Assembly (NCBI GenBank): GCA_019722365.1
Contig: JADFUC010002234.1
Span: forward strand, 1 to 64,000
Reading direction: 5' to 3'
DNA from: Lithospermum erythrorhizon
Taxonomy: Eukaryota > Streptophyta > Magnoliopsida > Boraginales > Boraginaceae
Length of the DNA stretch: 64,000 bases
Shown: piece by piece, positions 1 to 13,664 of the stretch
Layout of the letters: each line of letters begins with the position of its first letter
Position numbering within the stretch: the stretch's first letter is position 1
Translations under genes and position numbers: made by a program
Notes under the pieces: generated by a model
Database searches by the model: none
What the model saw: the letters and a program-made list of their open reading frames with translations, nothing else
What the model was told of the DNA's origin: nothing

Positions 1-1300
1 TTACGTATTGCTTGATCTGGCAATTAACGTTTGTTTTGAGGGACTTGCATGACACAAATACCGCATCAGCTTAAAGTGAATATAAGTCCACTAGTACCAT
101 TGAATCACCAAGATCGGAGATCCAATTTGCATCCGTGAAAATTTCAAGTACAAACGGATAACGCAGATAGTGCAACCTGTAATTCGAGTATGTCTCTAAG
201 TACTTAAGTACGTGATCATAGCTTTCCAATGATCGCTACTGGATTACTCGTATATCTACTCAATTTGCTTAATAATGTTTATATCCGGTCTAGTACAACT
301 CATCGCATGAGACTCCCAATAACTTGAGAATACTCAAGTTGAGACACACTTTCCCCTTTATTCTTCGTGAGGTATCGATGTTCATCCACTGGAGTTGGAC
401 ATTCTCCCAAATCGTCTTGGCAAAATTTCCCAAGAATTTTATCGACATAGTGTGATTGGGTTAACACTAGACCGTTAGGAGTTCTCACACACGAATTTCA
501 AAATTAGATCTCGGCTGTCTAAGTCCTTCATGTCAAACTTGGAGTTCAACATATCTTTGGTGGATTGAATCATCTTTGATTGCTACCAACAATAAGCATG
601 TTATCCACATACAAAGGTAGAATTACATATCCCTCTCTAGTGGATTTTGCTATAAACACACTTGCCACACTCATTGATTTTAAATCCACTAAAGTAACGC
701 CACAAACTTCTCATGCCATTGTTTAGGAGCTAGTTTTAACCCATACAAAGATTTTGACAAGTTTAACATACTTTCTTCTTCTTTTTACCTGAACTATAAA
801 ACCCTCAGTTGTTCCATGTAAATTTCTTCATCTCGATTCTCCGCTTAAGAAGGCCGTTTTACATCCATTTGATTTATTAATCTAAATCACAAGCAATGAG
901 GCAATTGCTAGGATAACTTAATGGATGTTATCCTTTAACACGGGAGAATAAGCATCAAAATAGTTCAGTCCTTCTTTGTCTATTCCCACAAATGACTAGT
1001 CTACTTTATACTTATCTATCGTTCCGTCAGCTTTCATTTTCCTCTTAAAGATTCATTTGGACTTTAAAGCTTTACTCCCTGACGGAAGATCCACCAATTC
1101 TCAAGTGTAATTCTGAAGAATTGAATCAACTTCACTTCGTATAGCTTCCTTCCAAAGAGGACCATCGCTGAACCGACAGCCCTCTCGTAAGTCTGCCTCA
1201 CTCTCACATATACGCATAAAATCGTAACCAAAAGACTTCTATTGACGTGCCCTTTTACTACGTCGAGGTTCTTCCTCCTCAACTCCTTACTTTGACTATC
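1..1300 (-). pseudogene. C1 reverse transcriptase/RNase H, degenerate
   Basis: Reading leftward: WKEAIRSEVDSI with WELVDLPSGSKAL near 1040-1170 (RT start), KSLYGLK and APKQWHEK near 695-765, the active-site box as YVDN near 600-617, SQSHYVDKILGKF and GESVSQLEYSQVIGSLM at 300-488, then TDANWISD near 95-125 in the RNase H. Frameshifts separate the blocks. Confidence 0.82.
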
Positions 1301-1700
1301 CATAGTCTCAAAGATCGACGACTACCTCGTGTCTGTGTCCTTTAGATGTCAAGCACCTTCACTAGATTTCATCGGAGCATATTGCTCAAAGAACGTGACA
1401 TTCCGAGACTCTAATATTGTATCTTTTGTTCACTCGTGAATTGTCACCTATGAACAAGAAACCGATATATGCATTACTATTTTGAGCATATCCAATAAAA
1501 TTGCATCAACCGCTTTAGACCAATAGTCACTGCTTGGTAGAGGTAATACGACTTTGCCAAACACCCCCACACTGAATATGTTTAGAAGTCAGTGCTCACC
1601 TTGAACAATTCAAACGGGTTTTATCTCATTTTACGAGGAATTTTGTTCAAGAGGTAGTTAGTCACAAGACGTCTTCCACATTCCTTGGAGGTAAGCCCTC

Positions 1701-2060
1701 CTAACTTATCAACAAGGCATTCATCATCTCTTTCAATGATCGGTTTTTTCTTTCGGCAATCCCATTCGATTGAGGAGAATATGGAGGGGTCACTTCGTGA
1801 ATAATACCACGCTCAGAACAAAATTGACCAAATGGTGAGACGTACTCACCACCTCTATCACTTCGTACTACTTTTATCTTTTTCTCAAGTTGATTTTCAA
1901 CTTCTTCTTTATAAAGTGCAAATTTATCGATTGCCTCATTTTTACTTTTCATCAAGTATACATAGCAAAATTTCTTTGCAATATCATTTACAAAGGTGAT
2001 AAAGTACTTATTTCCACCTTTGGATCGATCGCCTATATCACACACGCCATCATGGAACAA
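1701..2060 (-). pseudogene. C1 integrase core fragment
   Basis: A 119-codon open stretch with copia integrase signatures: GGNKYFITFVND, VRSDRGGEY (second catalytic Asp) and SPQSNGIAERKNR (catalytic Glu). It is broken on both sides by stops, and no functional polyprotein can be read. Confidence 0.85.
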
Positions 2061-2212
2061 GATCGAGAGGCTTATTATTTCTAACCACGGTTGGAAATGT
2101 CAGTTCTCGTCATTTTGCTTCAACACACGTCAATAATTAATTTTATCGATAAATTCATTAGGTATGTGATTTAACTTGATCATTCTTCGCAAAGAATTAG
2201 AGTTCACATGTC

Positions 2213-2720
2213 CTAATCTACTATGCCATAATTAGAGTACTCACAAACATAGGCAATATTATTTTTATTCATCTTGTTTGTAACCATTACATTCATTTTG
2301 AAAAGACCATTTAACACATAGCCTTTTCCAACAAACATGCCCGACTTAGAAAGTACAACTTTATCAGACTCAATTACAAGTTTAAACCCATGTTTGCTAA
2401 GTAAAGAACCAGACACAAGGTTCTTCCTAAGTTCTGGGACATACAGAACATTCTTCAATGTGACTTCCTTCCCCGAAGTCATTCTCAAAGCACTACGCCT
2501 TCTCCTCAACGCTGAGGTCGCATTATTCGCCACATCTTCTCACCATTCGCAACCGGCTTCGAAAAGTAGCAAACTGATCTTTGACCGAACAAACATGCCT
2601 AGTAGCACCGGTATCGATCCACCACCTTGTGGTTCCGTGCTCACAGTTCACTCCCTAAATCACAAATTCTACGTTGATCTCGCCCGACTTTTAAGACCAC
2701 ATCTCGCCATCTTTTCTCCC
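2213..2720 (-). pseudogene. C1 protease and pre-integrase remnant
   Basis: The block contains [15 protein letters not shown] and [16 protein letters not shown] (2213-2533), standard for the region after the copia protease. In another frame near 2550-2640 there are remains of the protease segment ([17 protein letters not shown]). The aspartic DSG motif is not clearly kept. Confidence 0.75.
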
Positions 2721-2739
2721 ATTGTTATTTCTGCAATAA

Positions 2740-3650
2740 GTTTACACCGGTGATTTATGACCACGCTTGTTTCGCTAAATTGTAACACACCCCATCAAAA
2801 GCCTTGAAGGAATTCCCTTGAGAAGCCGAACCGCTTTTCTTGAAACTGTTTCCCTTAGGTGCAAAATCATTCTTCTTCTTCCCCTTGAAAGACCTCGAAG
2901 AAGACCCAAATTCCACAACATTCACCTTAGACTCTCAAGAGAGGGAGTCAGACAACAGCCAATTCCATCCTTCCTATTGCCCTCTTCATTCCTCAAGCCC
3001 AATGCATAATTGCAAATATGTTCATATCCTTTCGCTTGTGTTTCAAATAGTTCTCAAGTCTATCCAAGATGGTGGCAATTTCGATTGGTCGCAAAGAACC
3101 TCAACATTTCGCTCAAGCCCATTCTTCAATCTTTGAAGCTCGTGGAAGACAACCCTCAAGTTCTAAACTCCATCATCCACCGATTTTTCATCCACCATTT
3201 TATAGTCCAGAAATCTTCCCACAATAAATTTCTTGGAACCCGCATCTTGAGTCTTATACTTGAACTCAAGTGCGTCCCAACACTGTTTTGTAGTAGCGTA
3301 TGTTTTATATACGCTATACAACTCATCCGACAAATAAGTCAACAAATAATTGCGACTCAAATAATCGGAGGTTCCGTGAGTCACCCAAACTCCAAACACC
3401 ATCATCATCTTGAACCTGTGAGGGAGGTTCCTCAACCAAGAACCGTTGTAAAGTTCAAGGTAGATAATATCACTTGTTCTCGCCACCTTTGAAATTCTCG
3501 ACCGGAAAAACACAGTGTGAGGCTTCGCTATCATTTTCCCATGACCGAACAATTGAGGCTTCAGGAGGTAAAGTGACGGTGGTTGCAAAGGCTGGAGGAA
3601 TCTGTCGAGAGCCACTAGCACCGAGGCAACCCGCATCTCGAACAAAGAAC
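2740..3650 (-). pseudogene. C1 gag remnant
   Basis: An open stretch at 3163-3645 includes TTKQCWDALEFKYKTQDAG followed by FIVGRFLDYKMVD, typical of copia gag (UBN2). A zinc-knuckle trace (CYN-x-x-KQAW) appears near 2760-2800 but has lost its metal ligands. Frameshifted. Confidence 0.78.
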
Positions 3651-3829
3651 CACAATTCCCGAAATATGCTGTGTGAGGAAGTCAGAACTGTGGGACGAAC
3701 GCCGGAACATTCTGACAATCGACACCATCCGTAACACCACCGACAACCGAACAATATTAGCATCACGCATTGACCATCAAGTATCAACATTGATTCCATT
3801 GCAAAGTGTTGCGGTATAGCCCGTCGAAC

Positions 3830-4619
3830 TGCTTTAAGCCGTAGGAACTAATAGGAAAAAACCGAACTATACAACGCATTTTGCAAAGAAATAATACAAT
3901 ATGCATACGAAAATTACAATGAACAGACATAACGAAACAAAAGAAAACGAGATTACAATCAAATGATTCAACAAAAACGAAACCGATCAAGTCACGCCCG
4001 AACGCTCTTAAACAGATTCGACCTCTTCCCAAACGGTGCTTAGGACGACTGTAGTGATCGCTTCAGATAAAATGACCCAATCGACGACTTCACGTAAGCA
4101 CAAGCGATCGATCGACGAACCGCCTACGAGCTTCGATGTATCAATTGAGAAACAAACTTAAACGGTGAGAATGGGTGCTCTCGGATTTCTTGTGTAAATG
4201 CGGTGCTTTTCTTTCCGATTGCAGCTGGCCGATGGATTTTCTTCAAGAATATGTGTAGGTTGCCGCTAACCAAAACGCTCTTGCATTAAGGTGCACTAAA
4301 CACCCTTAATGAGCAAATAAAACGTATGTAACTGCCATTTGATTTGAATGCCAAATCAAATTCTGATTTCAAGTTTGAAATGTGCAAAAACCGAACTCGA
4401 CCGAAGCAAAAGAGGCTCGCACGACCCCCCCTTTCGAACCGTGATCTCGTGTCCGCAGTCGCACACACGCACTGCTTCAAGTACTCGAGCCCATTTTCCC
4501 GGATTTGCACTCTCAAGCGGGGCGCTGTGAGAGAGTTTTGCATAAGTAGTCAATCACATTACTAAGGCTACTGTGAGCCTTACTTATTAACTCGTCACTC
4601 TCCACACTCTTGTCCAACG
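3830..4619 (-). repeat. C1 5' LTR (approximate left edge)
   Basis: Non-coding sequence between the gag leader and the TGTTGGAC-like terminus near 4618. The primer-binding site is not recognisable, so the left border is a guess. The small ORFs here look spurious. Confidence 0.45.
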
Positions 4620-4979
4620 CGTACTATCGCCATTTTTCAAACTTTATGTTTGATCCTATCTTTCGCCAAGTAAGCTCATTGACACAATAAATTATATGAA
4701 TTGCATTCACAACGCCTAATTATCTTACTTTATCCAACATTTATTTTATCATATAAAATATAAAATTCAACATGAGTATTAGATGAGAAATATTGATATG
4801 ATAATTGATTCCATGATTTAAATATATTTAGTACCAAATACTAAGAAAAATTCTTAGTATTACAAAACCCAACTCTAACCCTTAGTACTCTAATTTAGTA
4901 CCATTTTGCTATATGGTAGTATTGATTCTACCACTAAAAGGTTTCTTTATGCTAAATGAACAGTTAAATTTTATTTTTA
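4620..4979. other. AT-rich spacer between C1 and C2
   Basis: AT-rich sequence with no gene or repeat that I can identify. Confidence 0.4.
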
Positions 4980-5094
4980 ATCATGCCGTATGAATATTTC
5001 AAGAAATTTGGAGGAAATTGTAAAGGGTATTATTTCTTGTGCCATATATAAATTAATTAATAATACTCCGTACCTGTTTTTTTGGAGATATTTG

Positions 5095-5235
5095 CTTTGT
5101 AGGTTGTTAAAATGAAGACGATTTAAAGTCTAGAAATTAAGTAAAAGACTTGAAAAGAATAATATAAAGATTTTTACGTGGTATTCCAAACAATTGTTTG
5201 GACTAATCAACGTAAGGGCATTTTTACGTGGTATA
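5095..5235 (-). repeat. C2 3' LTR remnant
   Basis: It contains AGATTTTTACGTGGTATTCC and TTTGGACTAATCAACG, also found at 17870-17920 and 24735-24785. The left limit in AT-rich sequence is unclear. Confidence 0.5.
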
Positions 5236-5244
5236 CCAAATGTC

Positions 5245-6640
5245 TCCTGCAGATACCTAAACAATTGTTCAGAAACATATCACTGGGTTGTCCGCTGTAC
5301 CCACTTTAAGTTTACCTTTGATTCCTCTCTAACTCCTCAAGAAGTGATACCTCACATCAATGTGTTTGGTCTTTTCGTGATGAACTTGATCCTTGGTCAA
5401 GCATATTGCACTCAAGCTATCACAATACACAATAGCTTGGTCATGATATAGCCCCATGTCGCTGACTAATCCTCTCAACCAAATGCCCTTAGCAAAGATT
5501 TGTCAAAGCCATATACTCGCCTCAAGAGTGCATTAAAGTCACCGTGGAATCAGAAGTAGCCCTCCAAGTCGAACATAACTACTCAGTAGGTGAACACATA
5601 CGCCATCGATCTTTTGTTGTCCACATCTCTAGCATAGTTAGGAATCAAAAATCCATAAATAATATATCGACTATCACCATCATAACCGCTAACTATCACC
5701 ACTATAATCGGTAATCTACATCGGATGTTCCCCTAAGGTATCTAAATATTCTCTTCACAAATTTTGTCAATGCTCCTTTCCTGTGCCTCCCCATAAACCT
5801 ACTAACAATAATGACAACATATATAAGATCCGTCTAGCGCAAGTCATGATACATCAAAGTTCTAAATGCACTAGATGTTTGAACACGAGACACGATTTCT
5901 TCGACGATTTAGGTGCAAATGGCATCTATAAATGTGGATTAGAAGCACTAGGAGATGTAATAGGCTTGGCGAAACCATACTAAATCTTTGATAGAATATT
6001 CTCAATAGTTTTCCGTGATAAGAAAAATTTTCCTCTAATTTCTATCTCAGAGATCTCCATTCCCGAATTTTCTTGGTAGCAACTAAACTTCATATCAAAC
6101 TTGTAATCAATAGTCCCTTCAACTTCAATGTCCATTGTGTTGGATCGCAACTAACAAACATATCATCTACATACAATACCAAGCAAACGAATGGACCCAT
6201 TTGCCCTTGTCAGAGTATACACAAATATCATACGGACTCCTCAAATTCAATCTCAAGTAATGTGTTTTCTCAAACTCTTTGTACCACCGCCTCAAAGATT
6301 GCTTCAAACTATAGAGACTTCTTCAACTTACAAAGATAGTCCTCCATTCCAGTACATGGAAACCATCCGTCAGCATGGCTATCTCTTCTTCAAGCTCTCC
6401 ATGTAGAAAGATATCTCACATCTAGTTGTTCAACCTAAATTCACGGCAACTATAGCACGGCATCCTCGATGGAAGTATATCCGACTACGTGAGACCATTG
6501 TAGTCCATTCCCTCTCTCTGACTGAAACCTATAGAAACAACTCGAGCCTTATACCCTTATACTTGATCCCCTCAGCTGGTGACAACCCTTTCTTCTTCTT
6601 GAACAACCACTTGCAAGTGACAACCTTTCTTCCTGCTGGT
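5245..6640 (-). pseudogene. C2 reverse transcriptase/RNase H, degenerate
   Basis: RNase H is clear near 5300-5450: IVYCDSLSAICLTKDQVHH followed by KTKHIDVRYHFLR. RT blocks are HGELEEEIAM near 6390, KSLYSLKQSLRRWYKEF near 6280-6345, and the YVDD box at 6162-6173 in a different frame. Several frameshifts and stops lie between. Confidence 0.82.
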
Positions 6641-7139
6641 TTTCTAGCCTAACTCCCAAGTCTGATTCTTTTGAAGTGACTCCGTCTCATCTCCCATGAC
6701 AGCAAACCATCAGATAGACTCAGTACCAATAACCACTTCTTTATAAGCTAGCCTATGAAGATTAACTCTACAACCTAAAGGAAAGCACTCAACATATCCT
6801 CATACCCATACTCGTAGGAGGTCCTCCATAGTTTGCTCTTTTAGGGCGATCTAGAGCAAAACTCCGATGTTCTACCGAGGGTGGAATGACCGATGCCTCT
6901 GAATGTGATTAGGAATGTCATCCTCCACCTCACAACTAGCCTCTACCCTCCGCTTCCACCTACTTCTCAACACCATATTCATCTTCACTAATCAAGTTCA
7001 AACTTGGATTAAACATGCAATTTTCTACTCTCAAATACAACATTCCCACTCAAAACAACCTCCTATCAAATGGTAACCAAACTCTATAAATTTTACAACA
7101 TCATCATAGCCTACAACAGTTCTCCTCTTCGCCTCGCTC

Positions 7140-7733
7140 CAATTTGCCCTCATTTACGCATAGTAAACTATGCAACCAAAATCTCTCAAGCTTGAGTAAT
7201 CAGTAGACTTTCCAAACCACAGTTCATAAGAAGTTTTCAAATTTAGGCCAGTGTACGGATCTCGATTAATCAGATAACATGTTGTACTAACTACCTCCAC
7301 CCAAAACTTTCTTTCTAGTCTAGCATTGTAGTAGCATACATTTAACCCTCTCCGTAGTTGTTCCATTCATAATGCTCTACAACACCATTCTACTAGGGGC
7401 GCAGGCCTCACTATATGATGTCTGACAATTCCCTTATTCTCGCAACACTCATCAAACTCCGCGAGTAGAATTCCAAACCATTGTCAGCTTCTCGCCTCCC
7501 CCGATCGCTTTTCCTTGTACGATTTTCCACCAAAATCTTCCACCGTTTTTTTGAAATTTTTGAAAGCACTATCCTTTTGCTCCATTACTAACACTCAAGT
7601 CATCCTCGAGTAATCATCCATCAAAGATAGAAAGCATGTGAGCCCCCAAGAACACTGGCTGACCTCAACAATCGGACGATGTTATCAAGTGTGCCCTCGC
7701 GCGCATGAAGGCTTTATGGGAACTTGTTGATAC
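7140..7733 (-). pseudogene. C2 integrase fragment
   Basis: Positions 7154-7366 encode FWVEVVSTTCYLINRDP and LWFGKSTDYSSLRDFGC, the C-terminal half of copia integrase. Upstream near 7500-7700 there is LGGSHAF, DDYSRMTWVLVM and FKNFKKTVED in shifting frames. The fragment stops at the nested LTR. Confidence 0.82.
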
Positions 7734-7979
7734 TGTTGGAAATCAATTAGGAATTGATTCCATTTATTATGCCCGCGACAATTGTGTATTAATTCATTTA
7801 CCAAATAAGCAAATGTGATTATCAACTTAGTGTTTAACTTTAGTAATTGTATATTACTAGTGGTTCTCATGATAATTTAAGCGTTATGAGCGATTTCTAG
7901 ATCTCACTCATTAATCGTTATAATAATAGTAATTGGTCAATTATTATTATTAAACAACTTACTATTATCCGAGCCTGTA
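7734..7979 (+). repeat. Nested copia LTR, left part
   Basis: It begins with TGTTGGAAATCAATTAGG, a classical copia LTR start, inside the C2 integrase. It is cut at 7979 by the chromovirus-like element and continues at 15696. Confidence 0.55.
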
Positions 7980-10817
7980 TGTAACGACCCCCAGGTGGGC
8001 CCCCTGAGGTTGGGACCGCCATCAAATCTCAGATAATCAGAAACAACGACGGATAACAAAAAAAAACGACTTTATTTAACATCATAAATAAAATAACACA
8101 ATCATCCATCTAAAGCGAACTAACCACAATACAACAACCGAAGAGTAATAATATAAGTACAATATCAAACTACTTGTTTTACAACACTACAACAATAATT
8201 GGCTTCACACAAATGTAAAACTTCAAGAAAATAAAAGTATGACTGTTGAGGTCTTCTAAGCCAATTACTTCATCTTCATGTACGCAAATACTCGCCAATG
8301 CATCTCGATCATCCCGCAACAACCTAGGCATAAAATGCCCGCCCCATGTGGAAAAATAGGAGTCACTTAAATAGTTTAGTGAAAATAAATGCCACATGCT
8401 TAACCTACCTGATCGTACGAATAAGAGTAGTTTAGATTTCTCACCTATTAAAGACTGTATACCCCAAGAGTTATATTTTCATGTTGCTCACCACAAGTCA
8501 AATCTTACCTAATGATTTCCGACTAACATCAATAACCCCACATGTAATTACAAATACGTGAGACCCTAATAAAAGCCTATACTCTAGTCATCAATCACCT
8601 ACCAATCAGATACCATCCGATTCTAATCCCCTATGCACATAAGCTAAACCTGCTAATCTACAACGCCTTATACCAAAGTATAACGCTTTATAACCAACGC
8701 CTTATAATCAAGTATAAAGCTGAGCAAACAACGCCTTATACCGGCATAAAGTCGATAAAAAACGCCTTTTTATGTGAGCCACCTAACCCACAACCATCCT
8801 ACTCCCAGGTCATCTCTAATACCTAATTCACCTCAAAGATACGTATAACTCTAGCCATACCTCACAACAACCACTACTCAACACCTAACAATAGTAATGC
8901 AAACAAATAAAACGCCTCCCAATCGAGTTCAATCATAAACACCGGCCAGCCATAGAAGTACAAAACACAAGTGCCAATCAATTACAAATGCCTACAAGGC
9001 CGCCAGAACGGAAAATACGTAACTCCGAGGCTTCTCAAGCTACTACTTACCTCAAGTCACTTCAAAGTCATACATAACCCTACCTAACACCTCAACAACC
9101 AACTACCTTACTCCCAACAACATTAAAGCACACAAATAAAAACAAATACACAATCAGAATCAATCACAACCGCCTCGACAAGGCCACATAAATCCCAAAG
9201 TGCCGACAAGGCCATTTAAGTACAAAGTGCCATGCTTGGCCGTAAATACAAAAGCCGACAGTGCCACATAAATACAAAAACAGCTAACAGCCAATATACA
9301 AAAGCCGACAAGGCCACAAAAATACAAAAAGGCCGATGCGCCACAAAACTATAATGTAAAGAATATAAGTAAGTTCAAGCCATCACTTACCTCAAGCCGC
9401 CTCAACGCCGCAAAATAGAGTCACATAATCATATTATGGCTCACATAATCGTACAACCATTACATGTATACCATTCTCACATAATTATATTACAAGGACA
9501 TGTACACCATTTAAAATAAGTACATAAGGTAATACAAGTGAGATAAGTACTCACCTCGTTGTAATAAGAAACGCCCTGCCTAATTGATCCAAATGCTTTT
9601 CCCACGCCCACGCCTAATCAAAAACTAAATTGCAATTAATACCGCAAAATTTTAACCCTTATCTTACTAAATTCCTGACTTTTCAACCCATTTTAGTTAC
9701 AAATTGACAACTTAAGTATAGATTGCTAATTATGTTTCAAGGACTATTAAATTGGCGAATTCAACTATCTCGACAAATCCCATAATCGATCAACACCTTA
9801 ACCAAAATACTCAACATTATCAACCAATTTCAATCAACCCAAAATATCAACTTTTCCAACTAATCAAACCCATTTCTAACCTCAAACTCAAGCCCGCTTT
9901 ACTACTCAAAATCTAATAAACTACTTCAACATATTTCAATCCATACATCAAGTACTTTATCCTTCCAATACCACAATCTAAGTTAATAATTCTATACTAA
10001 TTTAAATCTCAAAACTCAAAGTCAACCTAAATCGCCGAAACTCAACTCCAACCATAACAACACTTTCTATCCCAAATATCGATCATTATCAACTCTTAGA
10101 TTATAATCTAAAACCTAAACAATAATTATATTCAATAACATTCAAACTTAAGTCAACCTAAAAATTCCAAAAGTCAACGGCCCTAAAACGTCCGAAATTC
10201 CACATCAAACACAATATTTCAACTCAAGAAACTAATTTAGAACCTAACCATTGGAGCAATAAAATCAAATTAAAAAAGTCAACTAAAAGTCAACTCGGGC
10301 GATCTCGCAAAATATTCAACAAGATCGAAACTTTTACCTTGAACGACGCAGGACGATGAGGCTTAAGCCCAAAAATTTGAGGTCCAAAGTTTCGAGATGG
10401 AGTGAGAAAAATTCAGCTAAGACCGAATTTTTTTTTTGAGAGTAACCCGTCAGGCTCTCTCCGGAAGAAAAGGAATGGATTTGTTTTGTTTGGGCTTATG
10501 TTGGGTTTGAGAGGGGAGATGGGTTGGCCTTAATAACCAACCGAGACAATCCGAATATTCGACCGATACTTCTCGTTTTAACTTATCTCGACAATCAACT
10601 TCCAAACATTAACATTTATATACTCAAATTATATTACCACCCAAATAATATCATTTCCATTCGATTAAAACTTAGAATTTAAATGCCTAATATACTACCA
10701 ACCGACCGACTACTGTGATTTTCGACTATTCAACTTCGAATTTTTTTTTCTCCCGAAATACTCCACCGAGCACTAGCATACTATTTCAATAATATTAGTA
10801 CGGAACGGGTTATTACA
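7980..10817 (-). repeat. 3' LTR of the large derivative
   Basis: 2838 bp, TG...CA ends. It includes a few copies of a CTTATAC/GTATAA-containing repeat (8660-8770) and of GCCGACAAGGCCAC (9170-9350), fewer than in the other LTR. Confidence 0.65.
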
Positions 10818-12690
10818 ATCTACCCACCTTATAAAATTTCAGTCTCCCGAAATTCATTCAGAACCCAATCTGTTAGATAATCTCAACGCACCTTTCGACA
10901 CGCCCTTATCAACTAAAGATCACGTAATAATTCATGTCACCCGCTCAAACTCTCTCAATATAGTACCTGTCTTCATGGCTCCCATAATATCTTATGTCAA
11001 ATGACTTAAGGCAGTGACCCTCTTACACCATAACACAACATTCAACCGACAAATTTTCCTGTTCAAGCTTATCATCTTATCTTCTCCGTAATATATATAT
11101 TGCTCTGCTTGTTATTATCATTATCAATCTTGAAAAGTAAACACTGCTCCAAATACCACTCAAAATTAAAATTCACATCACCGATACCGATACTGTCCAC
11201 TCATAATTTGTCACCATAATACTCCATTATCAACGATTAAGTTCATTCATGAAAAACGAACTCCCTTATCAACCCAACTCACCCAATTATGCATTACTGA
11301 TTGTCTTGACATTTGAATGTAGTAATTACCCAAGGTCTCCCCAATTACTAGATACAGTATCAACTCATCACCTAATTATTCCACCATGTACATTAATGCC
11401 CTTGCGATCTTGTCAAGTCTTAATTTACTTATTAGTACCTTGCTAACTCAAATTTCCCACTAACACTTTTCCTCCAAAATATTCTGGATATACAAACATA
11501 TCCCAATCCTCTAAAATGAATTTATGATTTCATTCCTGAATCGCTCGATCAACTTTACACCTTTCAAAGAAATTTACTTCAACCTAATCGCACCTCTTTA
11601 TCCTTCATGTAGATTAGTTTGGCCTTTCATCTTATTACCACGTTGACTTACTCCTTCTCTATCCTCTCACGTCCATATTCCACAAGACAATTGAAAGATA
11701 TTTATCCCCAATTACTCAGTGATACAAGTTATAAATTCTAATTATTTTAAAGATCAACATCTTACACCACGATCAAGTGCTAATCCCATGACTACATGTC
11801 ACCAGAATCCTCCTCAACTAACCTCTTAATACCCTTAAGTTCACACAATTTCACTAACTTATCAACAACTTCAATTTCAACACCAGTGAATTCCTTTCTA
11901 CCACCGATATAAATCCTCAAACATATTCATCCATATCCCATCTCCAAAGGTTTCAACCTAGAGTTTACATCCTCAAGATAACCATTACTTATCACAAAAG
12001 ATAAACTTAATTAACCACCAAACCCCTTACTTAAACATTATTAACGGATGAACCCAAAACTCTTTTCTTATTCAAATTAATGCATTTTTATCCACCCCGA
12101 CTTATTACTTACCATTTTACCAAACCTCGCTTCATTTCCTGGCAATCACATCGCCTAATTTAACAAATCCTTACTTATAACCCATTGATATTCTTTACAA
12201 TTCAACCTCGAGTATAACGTATATTAATTATCACAACTCATCCTTAATTACCTCCCGCCATAAAGTCTCATTATCACTCTACCACCACATCAATTATTAA
12301 GACACTCCCAATATCTATATAATTCCCCAATATCTCATAATATTTTCGATATCATACATCATAGGTTATATAACAACTCCATCATGTCGATTCCATATAA
12401 TACCCGCCACCCATCTCATATACATATAGCTCAACGTACGTTATATTAACATAATTAGTTCACACATCTCAATCAATTAATACCACAAGAACACAAAATT
12501 CAAAGTAGTCACTTAAGACCCTCGTACGCGAGTCAACGAAATCTTTAGTGGCGTCCTCACCAACAACGGATTCGAAAAGAACTCAAAACCGTAGAACGAC
12601 TCACACAACAACACACTTCCTCATAACCCGAACCTAGGCACATAACCACAAAGACACCAAAAACATAAACCCAGTGCCTCCGGAGCAATG
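10818..12690 (-). other. Internal region without coding domains
   Basis: This 1.9 kb is strikingly G-poor on the plus strand. The only 60-codon ORF (11249-11446) has no recognisable motif. No gag, protease, RT or integrase signature was found in any frame. The primer-binding site expected next to 12700 is not recognisable. Confidence 0.55.
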
Positions 12691-13383
12691 TGGGTTCAGA
12701 ATGATCACCCCCCAGGCGGGCCTCCTCGAGGTTGTAACTGGCCATCAACCTATATAATCGAGTCACCAACTTACTTCGATAACAAAAAACGACTTTATTT
12801 AACATCATAGATAAACAATACAACTCGTCCATCGGGTGAACTAACCAACAATACAACAACTGAAAAGTAATAATATAAGTACAATATCAAACTACTTGTT
12901 TTACAACACGAGACAACAATAATTATTACATACAACAGAAACTTCAAGAAGATAAAAGTATGACTGTTGAGGTCTTCAAGCCACCATCGCCATCTTCGCG
13001 GGTACGCAGCTACTCGGCCAATGCATCTCGGTCATCCCGCAACAACCTAGGCATAAACGCCCGCCCATAGGGAAAATAGGGAGTCAGCTAAAAAGCTGAG
13101 TGAAAATAAATGCCACAGAAGTTAACCTACCTTATCGTACAAATAAGAATAATTTAAATCTCTCACCTATTTAAAGACTATATACCCCAAGAGTTATATT
13201 TTATATGTTACTTACCACAATTTAAATCTTACTTAATGACTTTCCGACTAACACCGATAAACCCACATGTAATTACAGTCACAGAGACCTAACAAAGCTA
13301 TACTCTAGTCATCAATCACTCATCAACTAGATACCATCCGGATTCTAATCCCTGATGCACATAAGCTCAACCCGTCAATCTAC

Positions 13384-13664
13384 AACGCTCTTATACCAAA
13401 GTATAAAGCTGATAACCAACGCTCTTATACCGAAGTATAAAGTCACACAATGCTCTTATACTTAAGCATAAAAGTCGACAAACAACCTCTTATACCGAAG
13501 TATAAAGCTGATAAACAACGCTCTTATACCGAAGTATAAAGCTGATAACCAACGCTCTTATACCGAAGTATAAAGCTGATAAACAACGCTCTTATACCGA
13601 AGTATAAAGCTGATAAACAACGCTCTTATACCGAAGTATAAAGCTGATAAACAACGCTCTTATA
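13384..13664. repeat. 34 bp tandem repeat with inner palindrome
   Basis: About eight copies of a 34 bp unit, CGCTCTTATACCGAAGTATA plus AAGCTGATAAACAA. Each unit has the dyad CTTATAC-cgaa-GTATAA. Related units occur at 8660-8770 and, in opposite direction, at 33410-33800. Confidence 0.85.

Larger units (their letters stand above)
1..4619 (-). mobile_element. Ty1/copia retrotransposon C1 (cut by window start)
   Basis: On the minus strand the order is LTR, gag, protease, integrase, reverse transcriptase, RNase H, as expected for copia. All domains carry frameshifts and stops. The right LTR ends near 4618 where the reverse strand reads CGTTGGAC, a one-base change from TGTTGGAC. The 3' LTR lies outside the window. 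Confidence 0.85.

Noticed and set aside
13384..13664. Regular repeats resembling a CRISPR array
   Set aside because: The units are contiguous with no unique spacers, in a plant LTR.
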